Source of the DNA: Solen grandis
Taxonomy: Eukaryota; Mollusca; Bivalvia; Adapedonta; Solenidae
NCBI GenBank assembly: GCA_021229015.1
Contig: CM037789.1
Coordinates: 38,876,211-38,940,210, forward strand
Reading direction: 5' to 3'
DNA length: 64,000 nucleotides
Below, in pieces: positions 47,194 through 59,016 of this stretch. The notes beneath the pieces were generated by a model. The model was given only the letters and a program-made list of their open reading frames with translations, was not told where the DNA came from and ran no database searches. The position numbers were made by a program, and so were the translations under genes. Each line of letters opens with the position of its first letter. Positions within the stretch are counted from its first letter, which is position 1.

Positions 47194-48020
47194 ATTAATC
47201 ATAACTGTCCTGGTCTACTCTATCTGTCAAGAAGTCAAAACATGTCTCTATGGGGGTAAAGGGATAATTAGTTCTAATCAATATATCTGTATTAATGGTT
47301 TGATGTGCATTTTTCAGTATCTATAGGAGATTCATGCAAAAATACCCCAGACTGTGTTGACTTCCCATTCTCCAAGTGTGTGGTGATACTTAGGGGTAAT
47401 GGATATTATAAGGTGCGTGAATGTATCAAGAACTTTGGGCCGAACAATAACAACACCGCATGTAACTACTCTGATTAATCGAGACTTACATTTGTAGATG
47501 GGAAGTTGAAGTTTAAATGATATTTGATCAACCACAAAGCCTTTTAGGGTTCACAAATTGATAACCTGGTTCTGGCCACAGTCAGGATCAGACTCCAGAG
47601 CGAAGCGCATCAGTTGTTATGTGATTGCAACTGATAATGACCCTAATAAGGCATTAATAGGGAAAGTGTTCACATTTGAAGGTTGTTTGTATCAGTTCCC
47701 ATACTTTTTTTTCTAAAAGAAATTAAGAGTTGTGTGCCTTCAAGTATTATTTTTGCTACACTTTTGTGCCATTCAGGCAATAATTTGCCATTCAGTCTGG
47801 TGTGTCATACTTTTATACTTTTCATGTTTATACAAGTTTATACAATGGCCAAACTTTACTCACCAAGAACAATAACTCTACCTTGCTTCACCTCTATTAC
47901 TTATACAGGGCTCACTCTGGCTGAAAAAAAAATTTGCGTCAACATATTCGCCAAATGAGAAAAATATGAGCCAAATTTAAGAAGTTTGAGCCAAATTAAG
48001 AACAAGTGGCTCCAACATAT
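47194..48020. other. Intergenic, no gene supported
   Basis: No ORF with a recognised motif. A short repeated ATTCGCCAAATGAG/GAGCCAAATT motif lies near 47948-48000. Confidence 0.5.
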
Positions 48021-48024
48021 TTTT

Positions 48025-48270
48025 TATTATTATTTTAAACTGATTTGTATGTATGTATGTATGTATGTATGTATGTATGTATGTGTGTGTGTGTGCATGT
48101 ATGTGTGTATGTATGTATGTATGTATGTATGTATGTATGCATGCGTGTGTGTTGTGTGTGTGTGTGTGTGTGTTATTATTATTTTAAACTGATTTGTATG
48201 TATGTATGTATGTATGTATGTATGTGTGTGTGTGTATGTGTGTTTGTATGTATGCATGCATGCATGCATG

Positions 48271-48302
<32 letters not shown>
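48025..48302. repeat. Duplicated GTAT/GT/GCAT microsatellite block
   Basis: The leader TTTTAAACTGATTTGTATG occurs twice (about 48032 and 48183), each time followed by (GTAT)n, (GT)n and (GCAT)n tracts. The block has been tandemly duplicated with a period of about 151 bp. Frames of 100 codons or more on both strands are repeat artefacts. Confidence 0.92.
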
Positions 48303-48303
<1 letters not shown>

Positions 48304-48636
48304 CCCTGGTTACTCCACCACCTCTCATTCAAATACCCGGCTACATTCGAAACACTTCGTTGGTCCCGATCACACTCCTTCTGATTTCTATATAAAAATA
48401 TCTGGGTTCACTAACCATAGATTTTTGCCCCAAAATTTGGCAAAAAATAATTTTGCACAAATATCTTTTTTTCAAGTTTTGTTTACAAGTTCCATCCTTA
48501 AACTGTCAAAAACCTTTAAATTTATAGTCAAATGTTCATGTTTTGTATGTTTTATATTCAATGAAAACCCCCCTATTTGCAGCAAAATTATGGAAATTTA
48601 CATTATTTTGACGATTTAAACGAAGATTAAAGTATC

Positions 48637-48734
48637 AGCACACTCCAGCCCCAACAAAATAATTTCACCATTTTTTTTGTACTGATGAAAGGTTTCAAAT
48701 GGTATTGGTTTCAAGTTGGGGCTTACCTGTGCTC
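48637..48734. repeat. Imperfect inverted repeat
   Basis: AGCACACTCCAGCCCCAAC at the left and GTTGGGGCTTACCTGTGCT at the right pair at 14 of 19 positions. Function unknown; perhaps a MITE relic. Confidence 0.4.
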
Positions 48735-49409
48735 TATTTCAAAATTAGATTTTTACTTCATGTTTTGAAGTCATTTTTGACATTTTTTTCATTAAATGCA
48801 GACCATAAAGCATGTTAAATATACTCAACGTTATTTGTTTTTGAGTCGGATGATTGAAATATGTTTCGTAAAATAAAAGAAATAATATATTTAAATAAAT
48901 GCATGCACAAAACACATTTTGATGAAGTTTTAATCCGTTTCAAGTGTACGTATATCGAGTATTGAGTACGATACCGTATAGGTACGAGTGTCGCTGTTTT
49001 CCACTTCAACAGATGTAAACAAAGATGTGACAGGTAAGATATTGATGATTTAAATGATTTTTAGAAAACAAGAATATATATAAATGATATTATTATATAA
49101 TGCCTTCAAATATCATTATCAAATTTAGCAAAGAACAATTCGGTAAGTTTTATTTTATTTCAGAAATACAGTTTTTGCATACATTCACAGTTTAGCTGAG
49201 ACGGCTTACAAGAGTAGTGTTTTTGAGGTTTTTGTTTTATTCATCAGACTGATTTGAAAATTTAGATTTATTTTGTCAATAAATTAGTGAAAGACTCGGC
49301 TAATGTGAACATTTTGTATGAATTTTTAAATCCGATATTGACATCGTCTGCAACATTTTATACCGCTCAATATTTTGGTTATAAATAAGTACATAATTAA
49401 ACGTCGGTG

Positions 49410-49475
49410 TGTAGGTACGTGGTAGAGTCTCCGTCTACCACGCAGGAACTTCAGGTTCCAGCCTCACACAGATCA
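49410..49475 (+). mobile_element. Possible tRNA-like SINE head
   Basis: ACGTGGTAGAGTCTCCG and CAGGTTCCAGCCTC are placed like A and B boxes, but both deviate from consensus. Could be chance. Confidence 0.25.
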
Positions 49476-49684
49476 TTTTTTTTTTCTTGTTATTAAAAAT
49501 AAAAACAACAAAACAATATCATTTAATTAAAATATTTGAATAGAGTCTGTGTTTTTAATGTTTTTCTTTTTCTCTTTTGATTTTTTTTTTATGATTTTAA
49601 GTCAATGCTATGTCTCGGATACTAGGTCTTTGAAAAATGGTAAAACATTGTTTTGCTAAATATCTTTAATTAATGGATAAAATA

Positions 49685-51697
49685 TCTTTGCAGAATGGTA
49701 AAAAACTATGCTTGCGTTGTGTGCAAGAAACGGACAAATCAAGGGATAGGGGCCCTCCTACATTACCAGTGAAAAAATTCCTACAGAAGGAATTTGGGAT
49801 AAGCCCAGCCTCAGATGATACTGTACGCAGCGCGTGCCGAACCAAGTTCTATAAACTGTCTAAGTCAAAGACTCCTACCACAAGCAGCAGTAGCATCAGC
49901 AATAACACTGATACTGGAGATGCTGACTATGCCCCACCTAATGCAACCTCATCACGGTCAGTATGCAGTCCACCATCTGTGAGTGAATAGACTCTTATCA
50001 GTTAAATAAATCATTCTTAAATAGCATATCAATTTAGTTTTACCAGGCTATTTATCCTTGATACCAGTACTAATGGTATATTTTATTGATACCAAAGTAT
50101 GCTATACATATAAGAAAAAAAATACATTAATAACAGGATAAAGAGGATGAATACAGTTCCTTGATTCAATATATGGTTTCTTTATAATCTGAACTATAGT
50201 ATATTCAACTAGATAATATGTTTTATTGCATATTAATTAAGGATTAATGCTCTTGTCAGCAGAGGGGAGGGTCAAAGCCTTCATCGAGCACAATATTCTT
50301 ATCAATGCAGATGTAAGATGTTGTCCTGGCCATACTTGTGATGGGTTTATTTTACCAACAGCTGTGAATACTAGTCATACAGTGTCAAGCAAGTCTCTTC
50401 TCAGTCACTCAGCTATAAATGACCTACTTCAAAAAATGCGAATGGCATGTATAGCTCAACAGTCTTCATTGAATTTTGACAGATTAAATGACAATGACTT
50501 CCCTTCATTAACTGGTTTATCAAAAGAACAGTTTGATGATGTTTGTCGACATTTAACAGATAAAGTTAAAAACACCCTGTTAGATCTGCCAGAACGAGTA
50601 TAGGACTGTTCCTAGTTAAACTGTATTCTGGAATGTCATACAAACTACTTGCAACAATATTTGGCATTACCAAGTCTAGTGTCAGAAGAGCAGTTGCTAC
50701 GATGCGACAAGCTTTTATGAGGGGCTTTGTACCTCTTTACTTAGGCATTGAGGCAATTACTAGAGAAGAGATCATCTCCCAGCATACTCGTCCATTAGCA
50801 AAGTCATTGTTTAGTACTGAGAGCAACCTGATTCTTGTGTTGGATGGGACATATATATACATTAATAAGTCCAACAACTTTGCATTCCAAAGACGCACGT
50901 ATAGTATGCACAAAGGACGTTCATTGATAAAGCCCATGGTTATAGTCACAACAACTGGACACTTTGTAGCAATTATTGGGCCATATTTAGCGGACTGTAA
51001 GAACAATGATGCCGCAAATCTCAATCACATGCTCAAGTGCAATATTGACAACATCAAGAGTCTACTGCAAGAGGGAGACGTTTTTGTTGTCGATCGTGGG
51101 TTTCGGGACTCCCTGGAACTACTGGCTGATCTTGGGATCCAAGCAGAGATGCCTGCCCTATTGCCAAAAGGGCAGAAGCAGATGTCCACAGATGATGCAA
51201 ACACAAGCCGGCTAGTGACAAAAGTGAGTTTTATCTCAAACTTATTTAACTCTAATTAAACTTAAAGAATATCCATAACAGAAACATAAGTTCTCAACAA
51301 AATACCAAAAAACGTAATTTATACAAGTACATTCAACTTAATAATAATGAACATGTGTCGCTTTTCATTATGAACTTTACATATATGCAATAATACATAA
51401 TTTATTTTTCATTTTGTCTTTAATGAAGGAACATCCGTATCAAAAAAAATGTTTCTTGATATGTTATATGGCTGTATATAAATTGTAGCTTGAAATACAA
51501 TCGAATCATGGTACTGTCTTTGTCAGGCTGGTGCACGTGTTGTTGGGATGTGTTCCCACGTCTCTGCCATTATATGGTACCTGGCTTATAAGCGGCACAT
51601 TGAGGGGGCACCATTAGGAGTCAGAAATTGGGACGACCATCTTGCTGATGCAGCTGTGTTTGATATAGATGGTGACTCAACACAGAGTGAAAATTAA
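49685..51697 (+). pseudogene. DDE_Tnp_4-type transposase, spliced and frameshifted
   Basis: Exon 1 ends at 49978 (donor GTGAGT) and encodes a zinc-binding start (CVVCKKRT in one frame, DRGPPTLPVKKFLQKEFGIS and SACRTKFYK in the next, a one-base break near 49740). Exon 2 (about 50265-51223) encodes LSKEQFDDVCRHLTDKVK, a helix-turn-helix SYKLLATIFGITKSSVRRAV and the nuclease signature VLDGTYIYINKSNNF and DVFVVDRGFRD, with a second break near 50600. Exon 3 (51527-51697) encodes GARVVGMCSHVSAIIWYLAY and an acidic end. Related invertebrate proteins have a CxC pair just before this, giving a SWIM-like zinc motif; that part and the region of the third acidic residue are absent. Likely a dead element of the IS5/PIF-Harbinger relatives. 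Confidence 0.8.
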
Positions 51698-51994
51698 ATA
51701 AATAATACATGTTAAAACCAGTTATTTTGTTGTAGATTTTCAAAACATATATAATGAATATGTATGCCTTATAAATGTAAATGTATGGATTTGACCGACT
51801 TCCAAATTCATAGCCAAAAAAAAAGTTCAGCTATCAATTGTTTTTTTAAAAACAACAATACTTAAATTAATAAAAATAGCAATTTTCACAATTAAAAACA
51901 ACAAATTTAAAAAAATAAGCATATACATTTTGAAAATGTCTGAATTTCAGATATCTGAAGTAAGTCATTTAATATTATTTCGAAAACCAAAGGC

Positions 51995-52503
51995 TAAAAT
52001 GACCTACTTTTTGATCCAACCTGACCCATTTTCGAAAGGGTTCAAGATATTATCAAGACAAACATTCTGACCAAGTTTGAGGAAGATTGGATCAAAATTG
52101 TGGCCTCTAGTGTGTAAACAAGATTTTTCTAAGATTTGACCTACTGACCTACTTTTTGATCCAACCTGACCTATTTTCGAAAGGGTTCAAGATATCATCA
52201 AGACAAACATTCTGACCAAGTTTGAGGAAGATTGGATCAAAATTGTGGCCTCTAGTGTGTAAACATCAAAACTGTTGACGGACGACAAGATTTTTCTAAG
52301 ATTTGACCTACTGACCTACTTTTTGATCCAACCTGACCCATTTTCGAAAGGGTTCAAGATATCATCAAGACAAACATTCTGACCAAGTTTGAGGAAGATT
52401 GGATCAAAATTGTGGCCTCTAGTGTGTAAACATCAAATTGTTGACGGACGACGGACAATCAAGTATCCCAAAAGCTCACCCTGAGCATGCTCAGGTGAGC
52501 TAA
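51995..52503 (-). mobile_element. Tandem-core element with CTCACC hairpin end, minus strand
   Basis: Three units start with GACCTACTTTTTGATCCAAC (52001, 52146, 52313; spacing 145 and 167 bp). The right end CTGAGCATGCTCAGGTGAGC is a hairpin and is the inverse of the 5' end at 27106. The opposite (hairpin-TCTTGTT) end is not found. The unit sequence differs from the 27106 core, so ends are shared but cores are not. Confidence 0.7.
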
Positions 52504-53028
52504 AAAAATATCAATGTTGTTTTACTTATAACATGTATTACACAATTTCTTATATTTATTGCAATATTAATGTGCCAGTCAAAGATGAGTTCATTGTTTA
52601 ATATGAAAAGTGCTGTTAAATTGGGGATTTAATTAAATAAACAGGTGCTCTAATTAAGAGGTCGTTGTGTCGTCATGGTAACTAGACCTGATTAAAAAAA
52701 AAAACATAATTTCTGAAAACCTAACACATAGTCCTACATACCTTAAGGTTATTAACAAAATTTGAGATGGGGCCATTTTTGGTGGTTAGTGAAACTTGCT
52801 CTTTGTGCCATTCGAATACCTGGCCTCATCCGAAAAGATTTTTCGGGCCGTGCTAATAAATTCGTAAGATTTTCGCACCTCCTTATCCGAAGTTGCTGAC
52901 GAGCATTAATTACCGGCAGGATTCATGCTGTAAATAACACATATTGTCATCAGTGTTTATTTTCTGTTTATTTTCTGTTTTTAAGTTATTTTGGTAATAC
53001 ATGTTCTATTTATTTACATAACCAGATC

Positions 53029-53036
<8 letters not shown>

Positions 53037-53069
<33 letters not shown>

Positions 53070-53083
53070 AGAGAGGGGGAGGG
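53037..53083. repeat. (GA)n microsatellite beside gap
   Basis: GA units grading into GGGAGA, directly before the N gap; the probable cause of the assembly break. Confidence 0.95.
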
Positions 53084-53183
53084 NNNNNNNNNNNNNNNNN
53101 NNNNNNNNNNNNNNNNNNNNNNNNNNNNNNNNNNNNNNNNNNNNNNNNNNNNNNNNNNNNNNNNNNNNNNNNNNNNNNNNNNN
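53084..53183. other. Assembly gap (100 N)
   Basis: Exactly 100 N; true length unknown. Confidence 0.99.
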
Positions 53184-53746
53184 AAGCAACTTTGGAAAAA
53201 AAAGATGTTATAAACATGTACGCTTTATTACACATGTAAACGACGAAGGTGCATGAAATTCTCGTGCACATTACGGTGTATGATTAATAAGTCCTTGCAT
53301 TTTTTCTCCGGGTTTCAGGTACAATTTTTCAGAGACGGAAAAGAGCCGTCCGCTTCTCTAAAGATGTTCTGGGCCTACAGAGAGCACCCCACTCGATGGA
53401 GGTACATCATAAATGAAATTAAATAAAACGTTGACCGCAAAGAGTGTCGGATAAGAAAATGCAAGAGAGGCTTTCGGCCAAAATCGGAAAATTAACAGCC
53501 ACAAGACTAGACCAAACTGAAGACCAAGGCATAAGGTGAATTATTTAAATCCCACCATATTCATCTGCCACGAAATTCACGTGATTGCGTGTTTTCTTAC
53601 AATAAGACAATGATGTCATTATATGTATCATTTGTATCACTAGGTTATCCCTGTCCTATGTCACTATGTAGAATATACAGGCTGTATTGAAAATATATGA
53701 AAATAATATCAGAATATTATTAATTTCAAAATGAATTTACTTGTAA

Positions 53747-54310
53747 TTGCTGCTTTACTTTACATGGATATCGATATATACTACGGTATGCACTGCTCTT
53801 CATACAGTATTTATTAATCATCGCTTTTGTGACAAAATTGGTTTACATGATATGTGTAAACATTTATTTGAACATTTTGAAAATATCAATCATCTTTTTC
53901 AGAAGCGCATCGAAATGGTTCTTCAAAATGAAAGGCGTTTAGCACGACCTGCTCAGGTTCCTGCACCCGCTGCTGCACCTGCACACGTTGTCCCTGGTTC
54001 TGCTGCCCCTGGACACGCTGCCTCTGGACCTGCTGCACCTGGACACGATGCCCCGCAGTTCCGCTGCTCGTGGACACGCTGTCCTGCTGCTCCAGGACCC
54101 GCTGCCCGTGCACCCGGCTTCGTTAAATCGAAGAGATGCAGCAGCAGCTGCTTTATCGGACGATGAAGATGAAGACGACACACCAAGACAACGATTAGTT
54201 GTTATGCGCGAAAATAATGTACTGTGTGGCACGAATATGAAGAAAAATTGCCAAAAATCCTTAGAGAACTAGGTGATTCAAGTGATTCCGATTATGCTGA
54301 AAATGATTAA
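53747..54310 (+). CDS. Unidentified Pro/Ala-repeat ORF with acidic tail, frameshifted
   Basis: Not recognised. The first frame (53747-54166) reads KRIEMVLQNERRLARPAQ and then Pro-Ala-rich repeats built on a CCTGCTGCACCTGGACACG-like unit of 15-30 bp. The next frame gives DAAAAALSDDEDEDDTPRQR, and after a further shift near 54215 YEEKLPKILRELGDSSDSDY ends at TAA about 54307. The coherent acidic ending across frames suggests one protein of about 180 codons with two breaks. It may be an accessory protein of a mobile element; 53330-53470 upstream could hold an earlier exon. No known domain. Confidence 0.35.
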
Positions 54311-55325
54311 ATATCCGAAAAGAAAGAGCGTATCCTATTATTTTTTTTTTCATTATCCATATACACAAAAGAAAATTTAAGGTGAAAAGTCGTTAAGTCT
54401 GGCTTAATGGGCTCAACAATTATTTTGAGGAAGTCCCTCATTTTTGATGACTACTTGTCCGTATCGGATGTCGGCATCCACCTCGGCATAGCTGACAAAT
54501 CTCATCTTTTACCAGTTGGTAAAAGCTGTACTTAGCCATATTACCAGTCCGTAAAAGCTCTACTGTCAGTTGTTCAGTATAACTTAGCAATGCATCTAAC
54601 AAAATGTTATTATAGCTATAAAACTATAAGGAATTTGTTTAAATCAGTTCATGTGTTTAGAACCTGGTAAACAGCTTCTTATATTTGCATATTAAAAGGG
54701 TTTAAAATGAGATATTTTGAAACTTGATGTACAAAATAAAGGAATTTTAACATTAAACAATTATCCATTCTGAACACCTCGCTCATTTCTACGAAAAAGA
54801 CACGGGTTTAATACAGTAGCCGCCACACTGACGAACTTCTTTCAATATGGAGAGAAGATAGAGGAAATAAATATCAAAACATGTTCGTTGTGTTTAATAC
54901 AAAACAGAGACGTTATCCATGACTTTGGAATGAAAACCAAGGAGATGAACTCCGCCTTGAATGATATTTTTCCAATATATGTCGGGAGGTCGAAATTGTT
55001 GGCAGAAATTGGATGCATTTAGCAAGTTCAAGAGATAAGAATAAAATGACAATACTATTCTTGATCACAATACTATTATTGATCAGTATAATCAAGCAAC
55101 GTTTCATATTTTTAATTCTATCCAGGTTTGAAGTAAATGTTTATAAATTTATAAATACCGCTTTTGTAAAGCCATTTATCTCGCATATAGTATAACACTG
55201 TACATCATATATATCTCTTTTGCTAATACATGTATCCTTTACTTTCATTTTTTGACAAAATGTTTGTAAGGTATATGGGGGATGGCTCTGCGACCCCCTT
55301 ATATCTATGACGGAGATAATAAATG
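54311..55325. other. Intergenic, nothing recognised
   Basis: AT-rich. Short frames near 54913-55195 overlap on both strands with no motifs. Confidence 0.55.
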
Positions 55326-55329
55326 GGTC

Positions 55330-56331
55330 ATCTCTTAGACACTGAAAATTAAAACATCAAAGTATGCATTATGTACTGGGTTTTATGGCTGTGACCAGTG
55401 GTAAAATTTATTATCCTGTCCTGAGTTTACCTCTGTGTTTAAGTTTTTTTTCTATAAAGGTAACTTCATATCATCATGAAACTTTATACAAATGTACATC
55501 ATTAAATAACCTTAAAAAAATACAAGCAAATATTTGGTCCTGACCATATCCCAGCGGGGCATAAGTGTCTTATAGACACATCTTCTTGTTTCTAAGAAGA
55601 TTTCTTCATATCATTATGAAACTCAGTACACATGTACATCATGATATGATGTATTTAAAACTTATGCAATGGCTGTGACCTATATTTCATGGTTGGGCAA
55701 ACACTGAAAAATTTGTTGTTCTGCCTCAGGTTTACATTTTCGTTTAAGCTTTTTTTTTCTATCCAGATGACTTCACATCATTATGAAACTAGATAAACAT
55801 GTATCTATTAAACAGTAACGCAAATTATAAAGCTGTGACCATTATATTACAGCTCGATGAACATTGAAAACTGGCTGTTCTGCCTCAGGTTATCTTTGTA
55901 TTTAAGCTTCTATTTCTATGGGGTTGTTTCACATATTGATGAAACTAGGTACACATTTACATCATAATATAATCCTTTTGATATTCATGCAAATTTGTTG
56001 ATGTGACCTATATTTCACTGATGGATGAACATTGAAAATTGGTTGTTCTGCCTCAGTTTAACCTTTGCGTTTAAACCTTTTTGTCTATGAAGATGACTTC
56101 ACATCATTATGAAACTAGATACACATGTACACCATGATATGATCTATAAGTAGTTATGCAAATTTATGTAGGTGACCCAATATTTCATGGTTGGATGAAC
56201 ACTTAATTAGTCGTTCTGACTCAGGTTTACTCGTATTATATTCTTTTAAAAATACAAGCAAATATTTGGTTCTGACCATATCCTGGCAGGCTTTAGTGTC
56301 GTACAGACGCTTTTTCTTGTTGCTCTTATGT
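55330..56331 (+). mobile_element. Tandem-core element, two hairpin ends
   Basis: Five diverged units share ATCATTATGAAACTAGATAC (about 55470, 55610, 55774, 55935, 56105). Two stretches, at 55528-55590 and 56255-56331, end alike: AATATTTGGTCCTGACCATA, a hairpin (GTGTCTTATAGACAC, or GTGTCGTACAGACGC), then CTTCTTGTT or TTCTTGTT. This is the same kind of 3' end as at 12068 and 28513. Confidence 0.6.
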
Positions 56332-56599
56332 ATTATCTTAAATGAAGTTATCCCTTTGAAGTATGAGACTCCAAGTAATTATAGAATATTAATTACCTTC
56401 CCTTATAAGAGTTATTTTGTATAGTCAATACACTGGGACGAAAAATATGAATTTAGGTATGTCATTTGGCAGGCGGGCGGGAGGGCGGCGGCGGCAAACT
56501 TTTGTCCCGAACGGTTTAGCAGATCTTCTTTATCTTGTTAATCTAAATGTTTGGGCAACTTCCGTAAATTTTCAAGACATTTATTACCCTTGTTCAACT

Positions 56600-57551
56600 T
56601 AGAATTTGCAAAAAGAACCACCCTGTCCGCAATATAACTCCTGAACAGGTTATCATATTTATATTATTTTTGGCACACATGTTTATCTCAATAAAATGAA
56701 GGCCGTTTGATTTTGGTCAAAATCCGTAAAATTTCAAGAGTTATTGCCCGTTTTCGACTTAGAATTTACAAAACAAACCCTGTCCATGCGACAACTCCAG
56801 AACGGGTTATCAGATTTTAAATCATTTTCAGTGCAAATGTTTATCTCTATAAAATGAAGGCCATGTGTCGCGAGGTAGTCCTGGGGAATTAGAGGACTCC
56901 TCGGACCGCTATTGATTTCAGGGATTCATCTGAAAACTAGAAGACGAAAATAACTTTCAGTATTTCTATACTGAAGTCTTCCCGCCTTCGTATTTATACT
57001 GACCGCCCGCACCGCGGCAATGAATTAGGTTAAGGGTTCAGCGAACTGGTCTGTGGTTCTAAGAATTGTCTCCCAAAAATGGTTTGCAGCCCCCAGAATC
57101 GCTTCCCACAAATGGCTAGCTCGTATTGTTTGTTTCTTTGTATTGTGCAAGCTCAGCGTAGTCTAGACAGTGGAATATATATTTTTTTCTTTTTCTTTTT
57201 TTTTTTTCATATGCGTGCTGCCCCGGCCAGCCAGGAATGTGACCTTATCTCTACCCTGTGTATACGGGGTCAGCTTCCCCCTGATTTAGTTTCATTCTCA
57301 TTCACCTATTTCCAGGGTTGAGACTACGCGCATACATACTTTTTGTATGTTGCTATTGGATTGTGTGTTACTGTAGGCAGAGTATATATATCCAATAGTG
57401 TTTATATTTTTCCGTGCTACGCTTTATACATTGGCTCTTTATTGTATTTGTCTATAAATGAAGTATTATAAGACCTATCACAAGTTTGATTTGGGGCAAA
57501 ATCCATAACTTTTATTACCACAGTTATTGCCCCTTTTTAAATTAAAATTTC

Positions 57552-57589
<38 letters not shown>

Positions 57590-57890
57590 TGTCTGCGCGA
57601 TAATATAATTTTACACTTGTTTATCTCAATATCTGGGCAAATTACGTAAATTTTCAACACAATTTTTGCCCCTTTTCGACTGAGACCTACAAAAACACAT
57701 TGTCTGTGCTATAACTCCCGAACAGATTGACAGATTTTAAATATTTTTAGTATACACGTTTATCTCAATAAAATGAAGGTAAAGATCAGTTTTGGGAATA
57801 ATCTGTAAATTTTCAACTCAGTTATGTCCCCATTTCCAACTCACAATTTGCAGAAAAAACACCTAGTCTTCGAGATAACTCTCAAACAGG
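56600..57890. repeat. Diverged tandem repeat, 160-185 bp units, interrupted
   Basis: Units share GTTTATCTCAATAAAATGAA and CGACTTAGAATTTACAAAA (near 56680, 56845, 57615, 57755). The array is split by a block at about 56865-57482 with unrelated sequence. An A35 tract lies at 57553-57587. Confidence 0.65.
56865..57482 (+). mobile_element. Possible solo LTR inserted in tandem array
   Basis: The block begins TGTCGCGAGG and ends ATCACA (TG...CA form), is about 615 bp, has a TATA-like GTATATATATCC near 57381 and breaks an otherwise continuous repeat unit. No clear target duplication is seen, and no partner LTR is in the window. Could also be another insertion type. Confidence 0.35.
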
Positions 57891-58092
57891 TTAAAAAATG
57901 ATATACATGTTTATCCCTATAAAATCTTTTTATTTCCCCGAGATCTGAGATTGGGGTATATTGTTTTCGCCCTGACTGCTTGTTTGTTGGTTTAAAAAAT
58001 GATATACATGTTTATCCCTATAAAATCTTTTTATTCCCCCGAGATCTGTGAATGGGGTATATTGATTTCGCCCTGACTGCTTGTTTGTTGGT
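57891..58092. repeat. Tandem duplication, 101 bp x 2
   Basis: 57891-57991 and 57992-58092 differ at only a few positions and contain GAGATCTGAGATTGGGGTAT and CGCCCTGACTGCTTGTTTG. Confidence 0.93.
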
Positions 58093-58947
58093 TTATCTGT
58101 TCGTCTGTTGGTTTGTCAGCAACTTTAAAATAGGTCATAACTTGAAAACTATAAAAGGTATTGACTTCAAATTTCACATATAAATACAATAAATAGACTA
58201 AGAAACACATTTCTGTCTGATCCAATTTTTTAATTTTCTCCCTTTTAGTTTTGATTTTTCAATTTTTGTCAAGCTAACTTATAAACTATCCAAAGTATTG
58301 ACTTGAATCTTAAAAAATAAATACTTAAACGCAGGTACGTTTATTATTTAGGGCCGTGAATAATGATTATTCACTTTAGTTTTCTTTTTATATAGTAAAT
58401 TAATTGTGACTTTTAAACACTACGACCAATGTTTTGTTTCATATTAAAGTATACTAGATTTGAACTCTGCTTTTCAACAAGTTTATGAGGTTAAGTCAAG
58501 CTCAGGTTTATGCTTATTGATAAATGTGTGTATGCATATTTTGCTAAAGACTTGTTTATTACATTGGTAAATTAGGGCTTTCCACTTGATGGTTTAAACG
58601 TATTTCTGTATACTTTCAAGGATCTCCAGATGTACATATTTAGATGGAGATCGACTTGTTAATTATTTGAGTCACATTATTACATATTTATGTTAAGTAG
58701 ATACAGGTCTACCTGTGAAGATTAAATTTAGTATTGTTTAACGTCTCATTTTTTGATATTTTAATCGCATGTTGACAGATTTCATTTCGTTCTGATAAAA
58801 ATGCTTTCTCCTAAGTCCAGATAACTGGCAGGGATTTTTCAGCGAACTCAAAATGTACATATAAGGGGTAAAAACTTTCCATGCCATCTTGCTTTTTTAT
58901 GAACTTATCTTGCTTCATTCTTGTATTCTAAATGTTTACTTGGCTAA

Positions 58948-58950
<3 letters not shown>
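58093..58950. other. Intergenic, nothing recognised
   Basis: AT-rich sequence, no supported gene. Confidence 0.55.

Positions 58951-59009
<59 letters not shown>
58951..59009. repeat. (TA)n microsatellite
   Basis: About 29 TA units, ending four bases before the TTAA target site of the next element. Confidence 0.97.
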
Positions 59010-59011
<2 letters not shown>

Positions 59012-59016
59012 TTTAA

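Noticed and set aside
48030..48395. Long ORFs with Tyr/Val/Cys or His/Thr repeats
   Set aside because: Translations of GTAT/GT microsatellites.
50737..51024. Minus-strand 95-codon ORF
   Set aside because: Antisense shadow of the DDE transposase core.
53886..54232. Minus-strand Gln/Arg- and Ser/Arg-rich ORFs
   Set aside because: Antisense of the Pro/Ala repeat; the plus-strand acidic ending is more protein-like.
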